Source of the DNA: an uncultured Bradyrhizobium sp.
GTDB taxonomy: Bacteria > Pseudomonadota > Alphaproteobacteria > Rhizobiales > Xanthobacteraceae
Direction: 5' to 3'
Length of the DNA stretch: 64,000 bases
Assembly: GCF_947648125.1 (NCBI RefSeq)
Contig: NZ_CANSMR010000020.1
Span: 62,001 to 126,000, forward strand
Part shown: piece after piece, positions 44,763-52,984 of the stretch
Layout of the letters: each line of letters opens with the position of its first letter
How positions within the stretch are numbered: position 1 is the first letter of the stretch
Notes under the pieces: model-generated
Databases searched by the model: none
Seen by the model: only the letters and a program-made list of their open reading frames with translations
What the model was told of the DNA's origin: nothing
Translations under genes and position numbers: made by a program

Positions 44763-45488
44763 ATGACAAAGCGCACCGAAAAGACGACCCCCAGCCCACC
44801 CGCCAAACGCCGCACCACGATCCGCGCCGCCGCGGCGAGGATCCCGAAGGTGGCCTCCGCACCACTGCCTGAGGCGAAGCCGGCTGCCAGCCGCGCCGGG
44901 AAATCCGCCGAGCGGCGCGCGGCGATCATCGAGGCGGCGATGGACGAGTTCATTGCACGCGGCTTTGCCGCGACGCGGCTCGACGATGTCGCCAAGCGCG
45001 CCGGCGTCGCCAAGGGCACGCTCTATCTCTACTTCAAGGACAAGGAATCGATGTTCGAGGAGCTGATCCGCACCGCGCTGGTGCCGCTGATCGGCCGCTT
45101 GACCGCGCTGCCGACGATCACCGGTCCCGTGCGCGACGCGGTGGAGGGGTTTGCCGAGACCTTCATGCGCGAGGTCGTGGCGACCCGGCGCGGCGACATC
45201 ATCCGCCTGATCGTGTCCGAAGGGCCGCGCTTCCCGGCGATCGCCGATTTCTATTTCCGCGAGGTGGTGTCGAAGGGCCTGACCGGCATGAAGGCGCTGG
45301 TGCAGCTCGCGATCACGCGCGGCGAGATCAAGCATCGCGAGCTCGGGGATTTCCCGCAGCTGGTCGTCGCGCCGGCGATCGTCGCGGTGATCTGGCAGAG
45401 CCTGTTTGCCCGCCACGCGCCGCTCGATGGGCTCGCGATGTTCAAGGTGCATCTCGATCTGATCTTCGGCGAACGGAGGAAGACATGA
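44763..45488 (+). CDS. TetR family regulator of the efflux operon
   Basis: 241 residues. An unusual N-terminal tail of about 50 residues rich in Lys, Arg, Ala and Pro precedes the TetR HTH: AIIEAAMDEFIARGFAATRL, DDVAKRAGVAKGTLYLYFKD, KESMFEELIR. The C-terminal domain is of the TetR_C type with RGDIIRLIVSEGPRFPAIAD. No Shine-Dalgarno sequence precedes the ATG at 44763; either the mRNA is leaderless or a later start is used, which would remove the tail. The stop overlaps the adaptor gene (ATGA), so it belongs to the efflux operon and probably represses it. Confidence 0.93.
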   Translation: MTKRTEKTTPSPPAKRRTTIRAAAARIPKVASAPLPEAKPAASRAGKSAERRAAIIEAAMDEFIARGFAATRLDDVAKRAGVAKGTLYLYFKDKESMFEELIRTALVPLIGRLTALPTITGPVRDAVEGFAETFMREVVATRRGDIIRLIVSEGPRFPAIADFYFREVVSKGLTGMKALVQLAITRGEIKHRELGDFPQLVVAPAIVAVIWQSLFARHAPLDGLAMFKVHLDLIFGERRKT

Positions 45489-46282
45489 CCGCGTCGCGCA
45501 TGATGAAGCTGATCGCGGCCGTCGCGCTGGCCGCGGCGCTCGCCGGTTGCAAGGAGAAGCGCGACCCCGGCTTCCAGGGCTGGGTCGAGGCTGACATGAT
45601 CTTCGTCAGCCCGGATGAATCCGGCCGCGTCATCAAGCTCAACGTGCGCGAGGGCGAGGAGGTCAAGCCCGGCGATATGCTCTATTCGGTCGACGACGAT
45701 TTGCAGCGCGCCGATCTCAACCAGAACAACGCGACCCTGGCGAACGCGCAGCAGAGCTACGACCGCGCGGCCTCGCTGCGCGGCACCGGCGCCGGCACCC
45801 AGGCCAATCTGGATTCCGCTGTCTCGGCACTGCGCGTCGCGGAAGCGCGCGTCGTCACCTCGCAGACGCGGCTCGACCGCCGCAAGGGCTTTGCGCCGAT
45901 CGCGGGCTCGATCCAGCAGATCTATTTCCGCGAGGGCGAGATGGTGCAGGCGCAGCGGCCGGTGCTGTCGATCATGCCGCCCGGCAACATGAAGCTGCGC
46001 TTCTTCGTGCCGGAGACCGAGCTGCCGAAGCTTGCGCTCGGCGACGAGGTGAGGGTGACCTGCGACAATTGCGCTGATGATCTCACGGCGAAGATCTATT
46101 TCATTGCGACCACGGCGGAGTATACGCCGCCCGTCATTTACAGCCTCGATGAGCGCAACAAGCTGGTCTATCTGATCCAGGCGCGGCCGAGCCGGCCCGA
46201 TGTCCTGCGCGTCGGTCAGCCGATCAGCATCTACCTCAATCCCAAGACTAACTCGAAGACGCCGGTGGCGGAGCGCAGATGA
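45485..46282 (+). CDS. HlyD-family efflux adaptor (YbhG-like lipoprotein)
   Basis: 265 residues. The signal peptide ends in the lipobox LAGC (AALAGCKEKRD), so it is probably lipidated. The barrel-sandwich hybrid appears as FVSPDESGRVIKLNVREGEE, the helical hairpin as NQNNATLANAQQSYDRAASL, and the second half of the lipoyl domain as RRKGFAPIAGSIQQIYFREG. It links the inner membrane ABC exporter to an outer membrane channel, as YbhG does. ATGA overlap with both neighbours. Confidence 0.92.
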   Translation: MTASRMMKLIAAVALAAALAGCKEKRDPGFQGWVEADMIFVSPDESGRVIKLNVREGEEVKPGDMLYSVDDDLQRADLNQNNATLANAQQSYDRAASLRGTGAGTQANLDSAVSALRVAEARVVTSQTRLDRRKGFAPIAGSIQQIYFREGEMVQAQRPVLSIMPPGNMKLRFFVPETELPKLALGDEVRVTCDNCADDLTAKIYFIATTAEYTPPVIYSLDERNKLVYLIQARPSRPDVLRVGQPISIYLNPKTNSKTPVAERR

Positions 46283-47238
46283 ACGGCGGCCTGAGCAACA
46301 CGCAGCCCAACGCAGCTTCCATCGCGATCGATGTGAAGGGCCTGACCAAATCGTTTGGCGGGAGAGAGGTGGTCCACGACCTGTCGATGCAGGTCAAGCG
46401 CGGCTCGATCTACGGCTTCCTCGGTCCCAACGGCAGTGGCAAGACCACCACCATCCGCATTCTGTGCGGCCTGTTGACGCCCGACAGCGGCGAGGGCACC
46501 TGCCTCGGCTACGACATCCGGCGCGATGCCGACAAGATCAAGCGCAAGGTCGGCTACATGACGCAGCGCTTCAGCCTCTACCAGGATCTGTCGGTGCGCG
46601 AGAACCTGGAGTTCGTCGCGCGGCTCTATGGCATGCCGGATGCGCGTGGCGCCGCGGCCGACATGATCGCGCGGATCGGGTTGAAGGGCCGCGAGGAGCA
46701 GCTCGCCGCCAATCTCTCCGGCGGCTGGAAACAGCGGCTGGCGCTCGGCGCCTGCACGCTACCCAATCCGCAATTGCTGCTGCTGGACGAGCCGACCGCC
46801 GGCGTCGATCCCAAGGCGCGGCGCGATTTCTGGAACGAGATCCACGCGCTCGCGGCCGAAGGGCTCACCGTGCTGGTCTCGACCCATTACATGGACGAGG
46901 CCGAGCGCTGTCATGAGATCGCCTATATCGCCTACGGCCACCTCTTGGCCCACGGCACGGTGGATGAGGTGATCGCAGCCTCCGCGCTGTCGACCTGGAC
47001 GGTGACGGGCGAGGATTTCAACGGATTGATGGCCGAGCTCACCGGCAAGCCCGGCGTCGACATGGTGGCGCCGTTTGGCACCAGCCTGCACGTCTCCGGC
47101 CGCGACAAGGCGGCGCTCGAGGCTGCCATTGCGCCCTACCGCAGCAATTCGAAGTGGCACTGGCAGCCGAGCGAGCCGTCGCTTGAGGACGTCTTCATCG
47201 ACCTGATGGGGCGCTCCAAGGACAACTTCCAGGGATAG
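46279..47238 (+). CDS. ABC exporter ATP-binding protein (YbhF-like, single domain)
   Basis: 319 residues. Walker A GPNGSGKTTTIRIL, Q-loop MTQRFSLYQDLSV, signature NLSGGWKQRLALGACTL, Walker B LLLLDEPTAGVD, H-loop VSTHYMDEAERCHEI. A C-terminal extension of 90 residues follows (TWTVTGEDFNGLMAELTGKP), ending SLEDVFIDLMG, typical for DrrA/YbhF-type drug exporters. E. coli YbhF has two ATPase domains; here there is only one. Confidence 0.95.
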   Translation: MNGGLSNTQPNAASIAIDVKGLTKSFGGREVVHDLSMQVKRGSIYGFLGPNGSGKTTTIRILCGLLTPDSGEGTCLGYDIRRDADKIKRKVGYMTQRFSLYQDLSVRENLEFVARLYGMPDARGAAADMIARIGLKGREEQLAANLSGGWKQRLALGACTLPNPQLLLLDEPTAGVDPKARRDFWNEIHALAAEGLTVLVSTHYMDEAERCHEIAYIAYGHLLAHGTVDEVIAASALSTWTVTGEDFNGLMAELTGKPGVDMVAPFGTSLHVSGRDKAALEAAIAPYRSNSKWHWQPSEPSLEDVFIDLMGRSKDNFQG

Positions 47239-47244
47239 AGTCCG

Positions 47245-48408
47245 ATGAGTGCGACGGATACGATCCAGAAAGACGAAGAAAGGGAGTCGGCGTTCGGCTT
47301 CTGGCGGCGCAGCTATGCGATGCTGGTCAAGGAGTTCATCCAGCTCCGCCGCGACCGCGTCTCGTTCGCCATGATCATCATGCTGCCGGTGATGCAGCTG
47401 ACGCTGTTCGGCTACGCCATCAACACCACGCCGCGCAATCTGCCGACCGCGGTGCTGACCCAGGAGGACAGCGATCTCGGCCGCTCGATCCTGAAGGCGA
47501 TGGAGAACACCGCCTATTTCCATTTTGTCCGTGAGGTGCACACCGTCCAGGAGTTCGACGAGCTCCTGCAGTCCGGCAAGGTGCTGTTCGGCGTCGAGAT
47601 CCCGCGCGGCTTCGAGCGCGCGGTGCGGCGCGGCGACCGGCCGGCGCTGCTGGTCGCGGCCGATGCCACCGATCCGGTCGCCTCGGGCACCGCGCTCGGC
47701 ACGCTCGGGCCGCTGGTGCAGTCCGCGCTGGCGCATGACCTGCATATCGGCGATCCCCCTGACATGCCGTTCGAGATCCGTGCCCATGCCCGCTACAACC
47801 CGGCGGCGGACTCGCGCCTCAATATCGTGCCCGGCCTGGTCGGGACCATCCTGACCATGACCATGCTGATCTTCACCGCGCTGTCGGTGACGCGCGAGAT
47901 CGAGCGCGGCACCATGGAGAGCCTGCTCTCGATGCCGATCAAGCCGGTCGAGGTGATGTTCGGCAAGATCATCCCCTACGTGCTGGTCGGGTTCATCCAG
48001 GCGACGCTGATCATCGCCATCGGCATCGTGCTGTTCGGCGTGCCGGTGCTCGGCAGCCTGACGCTGCTGGCGCTGCTCACCACGCTGTTTATCACCACCA
48101 ATCTGTCGATCGGCTACACGTTCTCGACCATCGTGCAGAACCAGCTGCAGGCGATGCAGCTCTCGATGATGTTCTTCCTGCCGAGCATCCTGCTGTCCGG
48201 CTTCATGTTCCCGTTCGCGGGCATGCCGGTCTGGGCGCAATATATCGGCGAGGGGCTGCCGCTGACCCATTTCGTACGCATCGTCCGCGCCATCATGCTG
48301 AAGGGCGCGGCGATGCCAAACCTGCAATACGACACCATCGCGCTGGTCGCCCTGATGTTGTTCGCCATGACCATCGCCGTGACGCGCTTCCGCCGCACGC
48401 TCGATTGA
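47245..48408 (+). CDS. ABC-2 type exporter permease (YbhS/YbhR-like)
   Basis: 387 residues. One N-terminal helix (FAMIIMLPVMQLTLFGYAIN), a large periplasmic domain (about 45-170), then five C-terminal helices, with NIVPGLVGTILTMTMLIFTA, the cytoplasmic TREIERGTMESLLSMPIKPV and LSMMFFLPSILLSGFMFPFA. The latter two mark the ABC-2 family. One permease gene means a homodimer, whereas YbhSR is a heterodimer. It is the last gene of the operon and carries the substrate path. Confidence 0.94.
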   Translation: MSATDTIQKDEERESAFGFWRRSYAMLVKEFIQLRRDRVSFAMIIMLPVMQLTLFGYAINTTPRNLPTAVLTQEDSDLGRSILKAMENTAYFHFVREVHTVQEFDELLQSGKVLFGVEIPRGFERAVRRGDRPALLVAADATDPVASGTALGTLGPLVQSALAHDLHIGDPPDMPFEIRAHARYNPAADSRLNIVPGLVGTILTMTMLIFTALSVTREIERGTMESLLSMPIKPVEVMFGKIIPYVLVGFIQATLIIAIGIVLFGVPVLGSLTLLALLTTLFITTNLSIGYTFSTIVQNQLQAMQLSMMFFLPSILLSGFMFPFAGMPVWAQYIGEGLPLTHFVRIVRAIMLKGAAMPNLQYDTIALVALMLFAMTIAVTRFRRTLD

Positions 48409-48433
48409 GGCTAAGATGGCCGTAGTTGTTCAT

Positions 48434-48509
48434 CGTCATTCCGGGGCGATGCGAAGCATCGGACCCGGAATCTCGAGATTCCGGGTTCGCTTCGCGTCCC
48501 GGAATGACC
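48434..48509. repeat. Palindromic repeat, CGTCATTCC family
   Basis: CGTCATTCCGGGGCGATGCG faces CGCTTCGCGTCCCGGAATGACC, with CCCGGAATCTCGAGATTCCGGG as a 22-bp tip palindrome (shown here as CCCGGAATCTC and its inverse). It ends 11 bases before the cyclase start, so it lies in the 5' leader. Confidence 0.85.
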
Positions 48510-48520
48510 GGGGCGGGGAA

Positions 48521-49834
48521 ATGGCGGAATCTTCGGATAGTGACAGCGCAGCGGCAGGCACGACAGTATCCGCCAATTTCAACCACGCTTTGATGCGCGA
48601 GGTGATGACCACCGAGCTGCTCCGCATCAAGGTGCTGATCGGCACCGCCATCGTGCTGGGGGCGATCAGCTTGCTGGTGTATTTGTTCGCGCCCGAGGCG
48701 GTCAGCCGGGTCTGGCACGGCAACCTCGACCCCGCCTACATCTTCTATGTCACCGTTCCGCTGATCCTGTTCGAGATCTGGGTGCATGGTGCGATCAGCT
48801 GGTACAGGCGCAACGGTCGCGATCTGCCGGTGATCCGGCGCTACATCGGCGTGCTGGTCGAGACATCGCTGCCGACCGTCGTGCTGGGGCTGCATATCGA
48901 CAGCATGGGCCGCCAGGAGGCGCTCGGCTTCGTCGCCCCGCTGATCTATTTCGTCTTCATCATTCTCTCGACGCTGCGGCTCGATTTCTGGCTCTCGACC
49001 TTCACCGGATTCGTCGCCGCGACCGAGCTGTTCTACATGGCGGTGTTCTTCCACGCGCCTGACGGCGTCGCGGCCGATCAAGACATCTATTATCACGCCG
49101 CGCGCAGCACGATCATCCTGATCTGCGGCGTGCTGGCCGGTGGGGTCGGCTTGCAGCTGCGGCGCCAGTTCGCCGCCAGCATCGCGGCTGCCACCGCGCG
49201 CGACCGCATCACCAATCTGTTCGGCCAGCACGTCTCGCCGCAGGTGGTCGAACGCCTGATGGCGGAGGGCGCCACGACCGCGAGCGACATCCGCCGCGTC
49301 GCCGTGATGTTCGTCGATTTCCGCAGCTTCACGGCGGGCGCGCGCTCGCGCTCGCCGCAGGAGGTGGTGGATCGGCTCGACGGCGCCTTTGCCGTGCTGG
49401 TCGATATCCTCGATCGCCATGGCGGCATCGTGAACAAGTTTCTCGGCGACGGCTTTCTCGCGCTGTTCGGCGCGCCGTTCGAGACCGGCGACGCCGCGCA
49501 TCAGGCGGTCGCCGCCGCGCGCGAGATGCTGGCCGCCAACGAGCGCACCAATGCGTCGTCGAGCTGGCCGCTGCGCATCGGCATCGGGATTCATATCGGC
49601 GAGGTCGTGGCCGGCAGTATCGGCTCGCCGCGGCGCAAGGAATACACCGTGATCGGCGACACCGTGAACTTTGCCGCCCGGCTCGAGGCGCTCAACAAGG
49701 AGCTCGGCTCGCAATTCCTGATCTCGTCCGCGGTGCGCGAGGCGCTCGGCGACGAATGCCCGGACGCCGTCTCTCGCGGCGAGATCCCGGTGCGAGGTTA
49801 CGAGCATCCGGTGCCGGTCTGGCAGTTGGGGTAA
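48521..49834 (+). CDS. Membrane class III adenylate/guanylate cyclase
   Basis: 437 residues. About six membrane helices fill 45-225 (VLIGTAIVLGAISLLVYLFA, FYVTVPLILFEIWVHGAISW, STIILICGVLAGGVGLQLRR). A linker with FGQHVSPQVVERLM precedes the cyclase domain: metal Asp in AVMFVDFRSFTAGA, second metal Asp in VNKFLGDGFLALFGAP, purine-determining Lys and Asp/Thr in RRKEYTVIGDTVNFAARLEA. That reads as adenylate rather than guanylate cyclase. I start at ATG 48521 with GGGGCGGGGA upstream; an earlier start would translate the repeat. The membrane part probably senses a signal. Confidence 0.93.
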   Translation: MAESSDSDSAAAGTTVSANFNHALMREVMTTELLRIKVLIGTAIVLGAISLLVYLFAPEAVSRVWHGNLDPAYIFYVTVPLILFEIWVHGAISWYRRNGRDLPVIRRYIGVLVETSLPTVVLGLHIDSMGRQEALGFVAPLIYFVFIILSTLRLDFWLSTFTGFVAATELFYMAVFFHAPDGVAADQDIYYHAARSTIILICGVLAGGVGLQLRRQFAASIAAATARDRITNLFGQHVSPQVVERLMAEGATTASDIRRVAVMFVDFRSFTAGARSRSPQEVVDRLDGAFAVLVDILDRHGGIVNKFLGDGFLALFGAPFETGDAAHQAVAAAREMLAANERTNASSSWPLRIGIGIHIGEVVAGSIGSPRRKEYTVIGDTVNFAARLEALNKELGSQFLISSAVREALGDECPDAVSRGEIPVRGYEHPVPVWQLG

Positions 49835-49871
49835 GGCCACAGCATACAGGCTGGAGGTATTAAGGTAGCGA

Positions 49872-49903
49872 TTGACGCGGCGTCATATACTCATATAGAT
49901 GAC
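49872..49903 (+). promoter_or_regulatory. Palindromic GntR-type operator overlapping the promoter
   Basis: GTCATATA and TAGATGAC face each other (49882-49903) with one mismatch per arm. TTGACG (49872-49877) and TATAGA (49894-49899), 16 bases apart, could be the promoter; transcription would start at the GntR ATG at 49907. Self-regulation is likely. Confidence 0.6.
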
Positions 49904-49906
49904 TAG

Positions 49907-50635
49907 ATGAATTCAGCTCTCGACGACCGCCTGCCCCGCTACCAGCGCCTCCGCGACGACCTCGCGGCGCGGATCAATCGCAACGAATGGCGTCCGGGGG
50001 ACTTGATCCCCTCCGAGGCCGAGCTCGGCGCGCATTACGGCGTCGCGATCGGCACCGTGCGCAAGGCGATAGACCAGCTCGTCAGCGACGGCGTGCTGGA
50101 GCGCCAGCAGGGCCGCGGCACCTTCGTGCGCCGCGCGCGGTTCAATTCCTCGCTGTTCCGCTTCTTCCGCTTCCAATCCGAGAGCGGCGAGCGCCGCGTG
50201 CCGCAAAGCCGCATCCTGCGGCGCAAGGCGATGCCGGCGACGTCGGCTGTCGCCTCGGCGCTGCGCATTGCCGTCGGCGAGCCGGTCATCAGCCTGTCGC
50301 GCCTGCGGCTGATCGACGACGTGCCGCTATTGGCCGAGGAGATCTGGCTCGAGAGATCGCGCTTCGAGGCGCTGCTGGCGCTCGCAACCTCCGAGTTCGG
50401 CGACTTGCTGTATCCGCTCTACGAGGATCGCTGCGGCCAGGTCGTGGTCTCCGCCGATGAAATCCTCACCGTCGAGATCGCGACCGAGATGCAATCGCGC
50501 TTGCTGCGGCTCGAGGCCAACGCGCCGCTGATCGTGATCGAGCGCCTCGCCTTTGATCTGGAGCGGCGGCCGATCGAATGGCGCCGCTCGCGCGGGCCGG
50601 CGGATCGCTTCCGCTACCACGCCGAGATCAGGTAG
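49907..50635 (+). CDS. GntR family (HutC/UTRA) transcriptional regulator
   Basis: 242 residues. Winged HTH (LPRYQRLRDDLAARINRNEW, LIPSEAELGAHYGVAIGTVR, VSDGVLERQQGRGTFVRR) joined to a UTRA ligand domain (PVISLSRLRLIDDVPLLAEE, VIERLAFDLERRPIEWRRS). It lies 45 bases upstream of an MFS transporter and a hydrolase, the genes it most likely controls. The inducer is probably the substrate or product of that unit. Confidence 0.94.
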   Translation: MNSALDDRLPRYQRLRDDLAARINRNEWRPGDLIPSEAELGAHYGVAIGTVRKAIDQLVSDGVLERQQGRGTFVRRARFNSSLFRFFRFQSESGERRVPQSRILRRKAMPATSAVASALRIAVGEPVISLSRLRLIDDVPLLAEEIWLERSRFEALLALATSEFGDLLYPLYEDRCGQVVVSADEILTVEIATEMQSRLLRLEANAPLIVIERLAFDLERRPIEWRRSRGPADRFRYHAEIR

Positions 50636-50680
50636 CGCTGCGACCAAACATAACAACATAAGAATTCACAGGGAGAAGAA

Positions 50681-51925
50681 ATGGCAAACTGGTACAGCGA
50701 ATGTTCGCCGCTCGAGCGGCGCACCTTCTGGGCAAGTTTCGGCGGCTGGGGGTTAGATGCGTTCGACGTCCAGATGTTCAGCCTCGCCATTCCGGCGCTG
50801 ATCACGGCTTTCGGGATCAGCAAGGCCGATGCCGGTCTGCTCGGCTCGGTCACGCTGTTCTTCGGCGCGTTCGGTGGCTGGCTCGGCGGCGCGCTCGGCG
50901 ACCGTTTCGGCCGGGTGCAGGCGCTCCAGATCACGGTGGCGACCTTTGCGCTCGCGACCTTCGCCTGCGCGTTCGCGACGAGCTATCCCCAGCTCGTGGT
51001 CCTGAAGGCGATCCAGGGCATCGGCTTCGGCGCGGAATGGGCCTGCGGTGCGGTATTGATGGCCGAGATCATTCGCGCCGAGCATCGCGGCAAGGCGCTC
51101 GGCGCCGTGCAGAGCGCCTGGGCGGTCGGCTGGGGCGCCGCGGTGCTGCTCTCGGCCTTGGTGTTCACTTATGCGCCGGCCGATATCGCCTGGCGAATCC
51201 TGTTCGCGGTCGGCCTGATCCCGGCGCTCTTGATCCTGTATATCCGCCGCGGGCTGAAGGAGCCGCCGCGCGTTGCCGCGCGCGAGGCCGAGCCGCCGTT
51301 CTTTGCGACGCTCGCCGGAATCTTTCATCGCGATGTGCTGCGGTCGACATTGATCGGAGGTCTGTTCGGGATCGGCGCCCATGGCGGCTATGCGGCGCTG
51401 ACGACATTCCTGCCGACGTTTCTGCGCGAGGTGCGGCATCTCTCGGTGCTCGGCTCCAGCGCCTATCTCGCCGTGATCATCGTCGCCTTCTTCTGCGGCT
51501 GCGTGGTCTCCGGGATCGTCAGCGACCGGATCGGGCGGCGCGCCAACGTGACGCTGTTCGCCGCCGCCTGCGTCGTGACGGTGCTGGTCTATATCTTCGC
51601 GCCGCTCTCCAATTCGCAGATGCTGGTGCTCGGCTTCCCGCTTGGCTTCTTCTCGGCGGGGATTCCGGCCAGCATGGCGGCGCTGTTCAGCGAGCTCTAT
51701 CCGGCCGGCGTGCGCGGCACCGGTGTCGGCTTCTGCTACAATTTCGGTCGCATCGTCTCCGCGGCGTTTCCCTTCCTGGTCGGCTACCTCAGCGATCACA
51801 TCGGCCTCGGTGCGGCGATCGGGATCGACGCGGCGTTCGCCTATTCGCTGGTGCTGGTCGCGGTGCTGATGCTGCCGGAAACCCGGGGCAAGGTTTTCGA
51901 GCAGGCCGCCGCCACGCGCGCGTGA
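50681..51925 (+). CDS. MFS transporter (sialate/aromatic acid:H+ symporter type)
   Basis: 414 residues, 12 helices. The A-motif between helices 2 and 3 reads GGALGDRFGRVQALQ, and the loop 8-9 copy is GIVSDRIGRRANVT. FWASFGGWGLDAFDVQMFSL at the start, with the Asp in helix 1, is typical of the AAHS/SHS group that takes up aromatic acids and sialic acid. It is downstream of GntR and ten bases before the hydrolase, so it probably imports that enzyme's substrate or product. GGGAGAAG precedes the ATG. Confidence 0.92.
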   Translation: MANWYSECSPLERRTFWASFGGWGLDAFDVQMFSLAIPALITAFGISKADAGLLGSVTLFFGAFGGWLGGALGDRFGRVQALQITVATFALATFACAFATSYPQLVVLKAIQGIGFGAEWACGAVLMAEIIRAEHRGKALGAVQSAWAVGWGAAVLLSALVFTYAPADIAWRILFAVGLIPALLILYIRRGLKEPPRVAAREAEPPFFATLAGIFHRDVLRSTLIGGLFGIGAHGGYAALTTFLPTFLREVRHLSVLGSSAYLAVIIVAFFCGCVVSGIVSDRIGRRANVTLFAAACVVTVLVYIFAPLSNSQMLVLGFPLGFFSAGIPASMAALFSELYPAGVRGTGVGFCYNFGRIVSAAFPFLVGYLSDHIGLGAAIGIDAAFAYSLVLVAVLMLPETRGKVFEQAAATRA

Positions 51926-51934
51926 TGATGAGGA

Positions 51935-52840
51935 ATGATCATGACATCGTACGAACATGGGTTGACGCGGCGCCGGTTTGCCGTGGGAGTGGTTGCCGCG
52001 CTGTCGGCGGGTGGATTGGCGAGCAAAGTGAGGGCTGAGGTGCCGAAACTCGCGATCGATACCCACGCCCACGTCTTCCATCGCGGGCTGAAGCTCGCGC
52101 CGGGCCGGCGCTACGCGCCCGACTACGACGCACCGCTCGCGCTCTATCTGCAGCAGCTCGACCAGAACGGCATCACCAACGGCGTGTTGGTGCAGCCGAG
52201 CTTTCTCGGCACCGACAATTCCTATCTGGTCGAATGCCTGAAGGCGACCAATGGCCGTCTGCGCGGCATCGCCGTGGTCGACGTTGCCGCCACCGCCGAC
52301 GAGCTTCGCGCGCTCGATCGTGCCGGGGTGGCGGGTATCCGTCTCAATCTGGTTGGCCAGAAGCTACCCGATCTGACGTCGCCGGAGTGGACGGCGCTGC
52401 TGGCGCAGATCAGGACGCTCGACTGGCAGATCGAGATCCAGCGTAATGCCGGCGATCTCGCGACGCTCGCACCACAGCTGCTCGACCAGGGCGTGAAAGT
52501 CGTGCTCGATCATTTCGCCTTGCCCGATCCAAAGCTCGGCATCGATGATCCCGGATTTCAGTCGGTCCTCAAGCTGGGCGCGACGCGCAATGTCTGGGTC
52601 AAGATCTCCGCACCCTATCGCAACGGCGCGGCCGGTGAGGCGTTCGCGAAGCAGGCCTATCCGCTGCTGCGCCAGGCTTTCGGCGTCGACCGGCTGCTGT
52701 GGGGCAGCGACTGGCCGCACACTCAGTTCGAGGCGACGCAGAGCTACGCCAGGAACCGCAAATTCCTCGACGAGCTCGTCACCGACGCCGACGAGCGCGC
52801 CCGCGTGCTCGCATCGCCGCGCGAGCTGTTTCGATTCTAA
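51935..52840 (+). CDS. Exported amidohydrolase-2 family lactonase-like hydrolase
   Basis: 301 residues. A twin-arginine signal (LTRRRFAVGVVAALSAGGLA) precedes a TIM-barrel of the amidohydrolase-2 family: AIDTHAHVFH (metal H-x-H), GVLVQPSFLGTDNSYLVECL, VVLDHFALPDP, and LLWGSDWPHTQFE (catalytic Asp). Closest well-known members are 2-pyrone-4,6-dicarboxylate hydrolase and sugar-lactonases. It is likely folded in the cytosol and sent by Tat to the periplasm. With the MFS gene it forms a catabolic pair. The start at 51935 or the ATG at 51941 is possible. Confidence 0.9.
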   Translation: MIMTSYEHGLTRRRFAVGVVAALSAGGLASKVRAEVPKLAIDTHAHVFHRGLKLAPGRRYAPDYDAPLALYLQQLDQNGITNGVLVQPSFLGTDNSYLVECLKATNGRLRGIAVVDVAATADELRALDRAGVAGIRLNLVGQKLPDLTSPEWTALLAQIRTLDWQIEIQRNAGDLATLAPQLLDQGVKVVLDHFALPDPKLGIDDPGFQSVLKLGATRNVWVKISAPYRNGAAGEAFAKQAYPLLRQAFGVDRLLWGSDWPHTQFEATQSYARNRKFLDELVTDADERARVLASPRELFRF

Positions 52841-52892
52841 AGCATGATCCGGAAAAGTGCGAAGCGGTTTTCCGAGGAGATCATGCTCAAAC
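52841..52892. repeat. Palindromic repeat, GCATGATCCGGAAAAGTG family
   Basis: AAGCATGATCCGGAAAAGTG, then GAAGCGGTTTTCCGAGGAG and ATCATGCTC form an imperfect hairpin. This is a very common repeat in Bradyrhizobium and Rhodopseudomonas. Confidence 0.85.
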
Positions 52893-52984
52893 AAGGAGCG
52901 CGATTGTACCGAGTGCTCTGAAGGGCGTCGTTGCTGCTGTGCTACGATGACGCCATCGGAATGACCGGCACAAGGATACGCAAG

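Noticed and set aside
46759-48327. 522-codon open frame on the minus strand
   Set aside because: Antisense of the ABC ATPase and permease genes, low-complexity His/Arg/Gln composition.
48416-48520. N-terminal extension of the cyclase
   Set aside because: The extension translates the palindromic repeat; a good ribosome-binding site precedes the ATG at 48521.
48293-49840. 515-codon open frame on the minus strand
   Set aside because: Antisense of the cyclase gene and its leader repeat.
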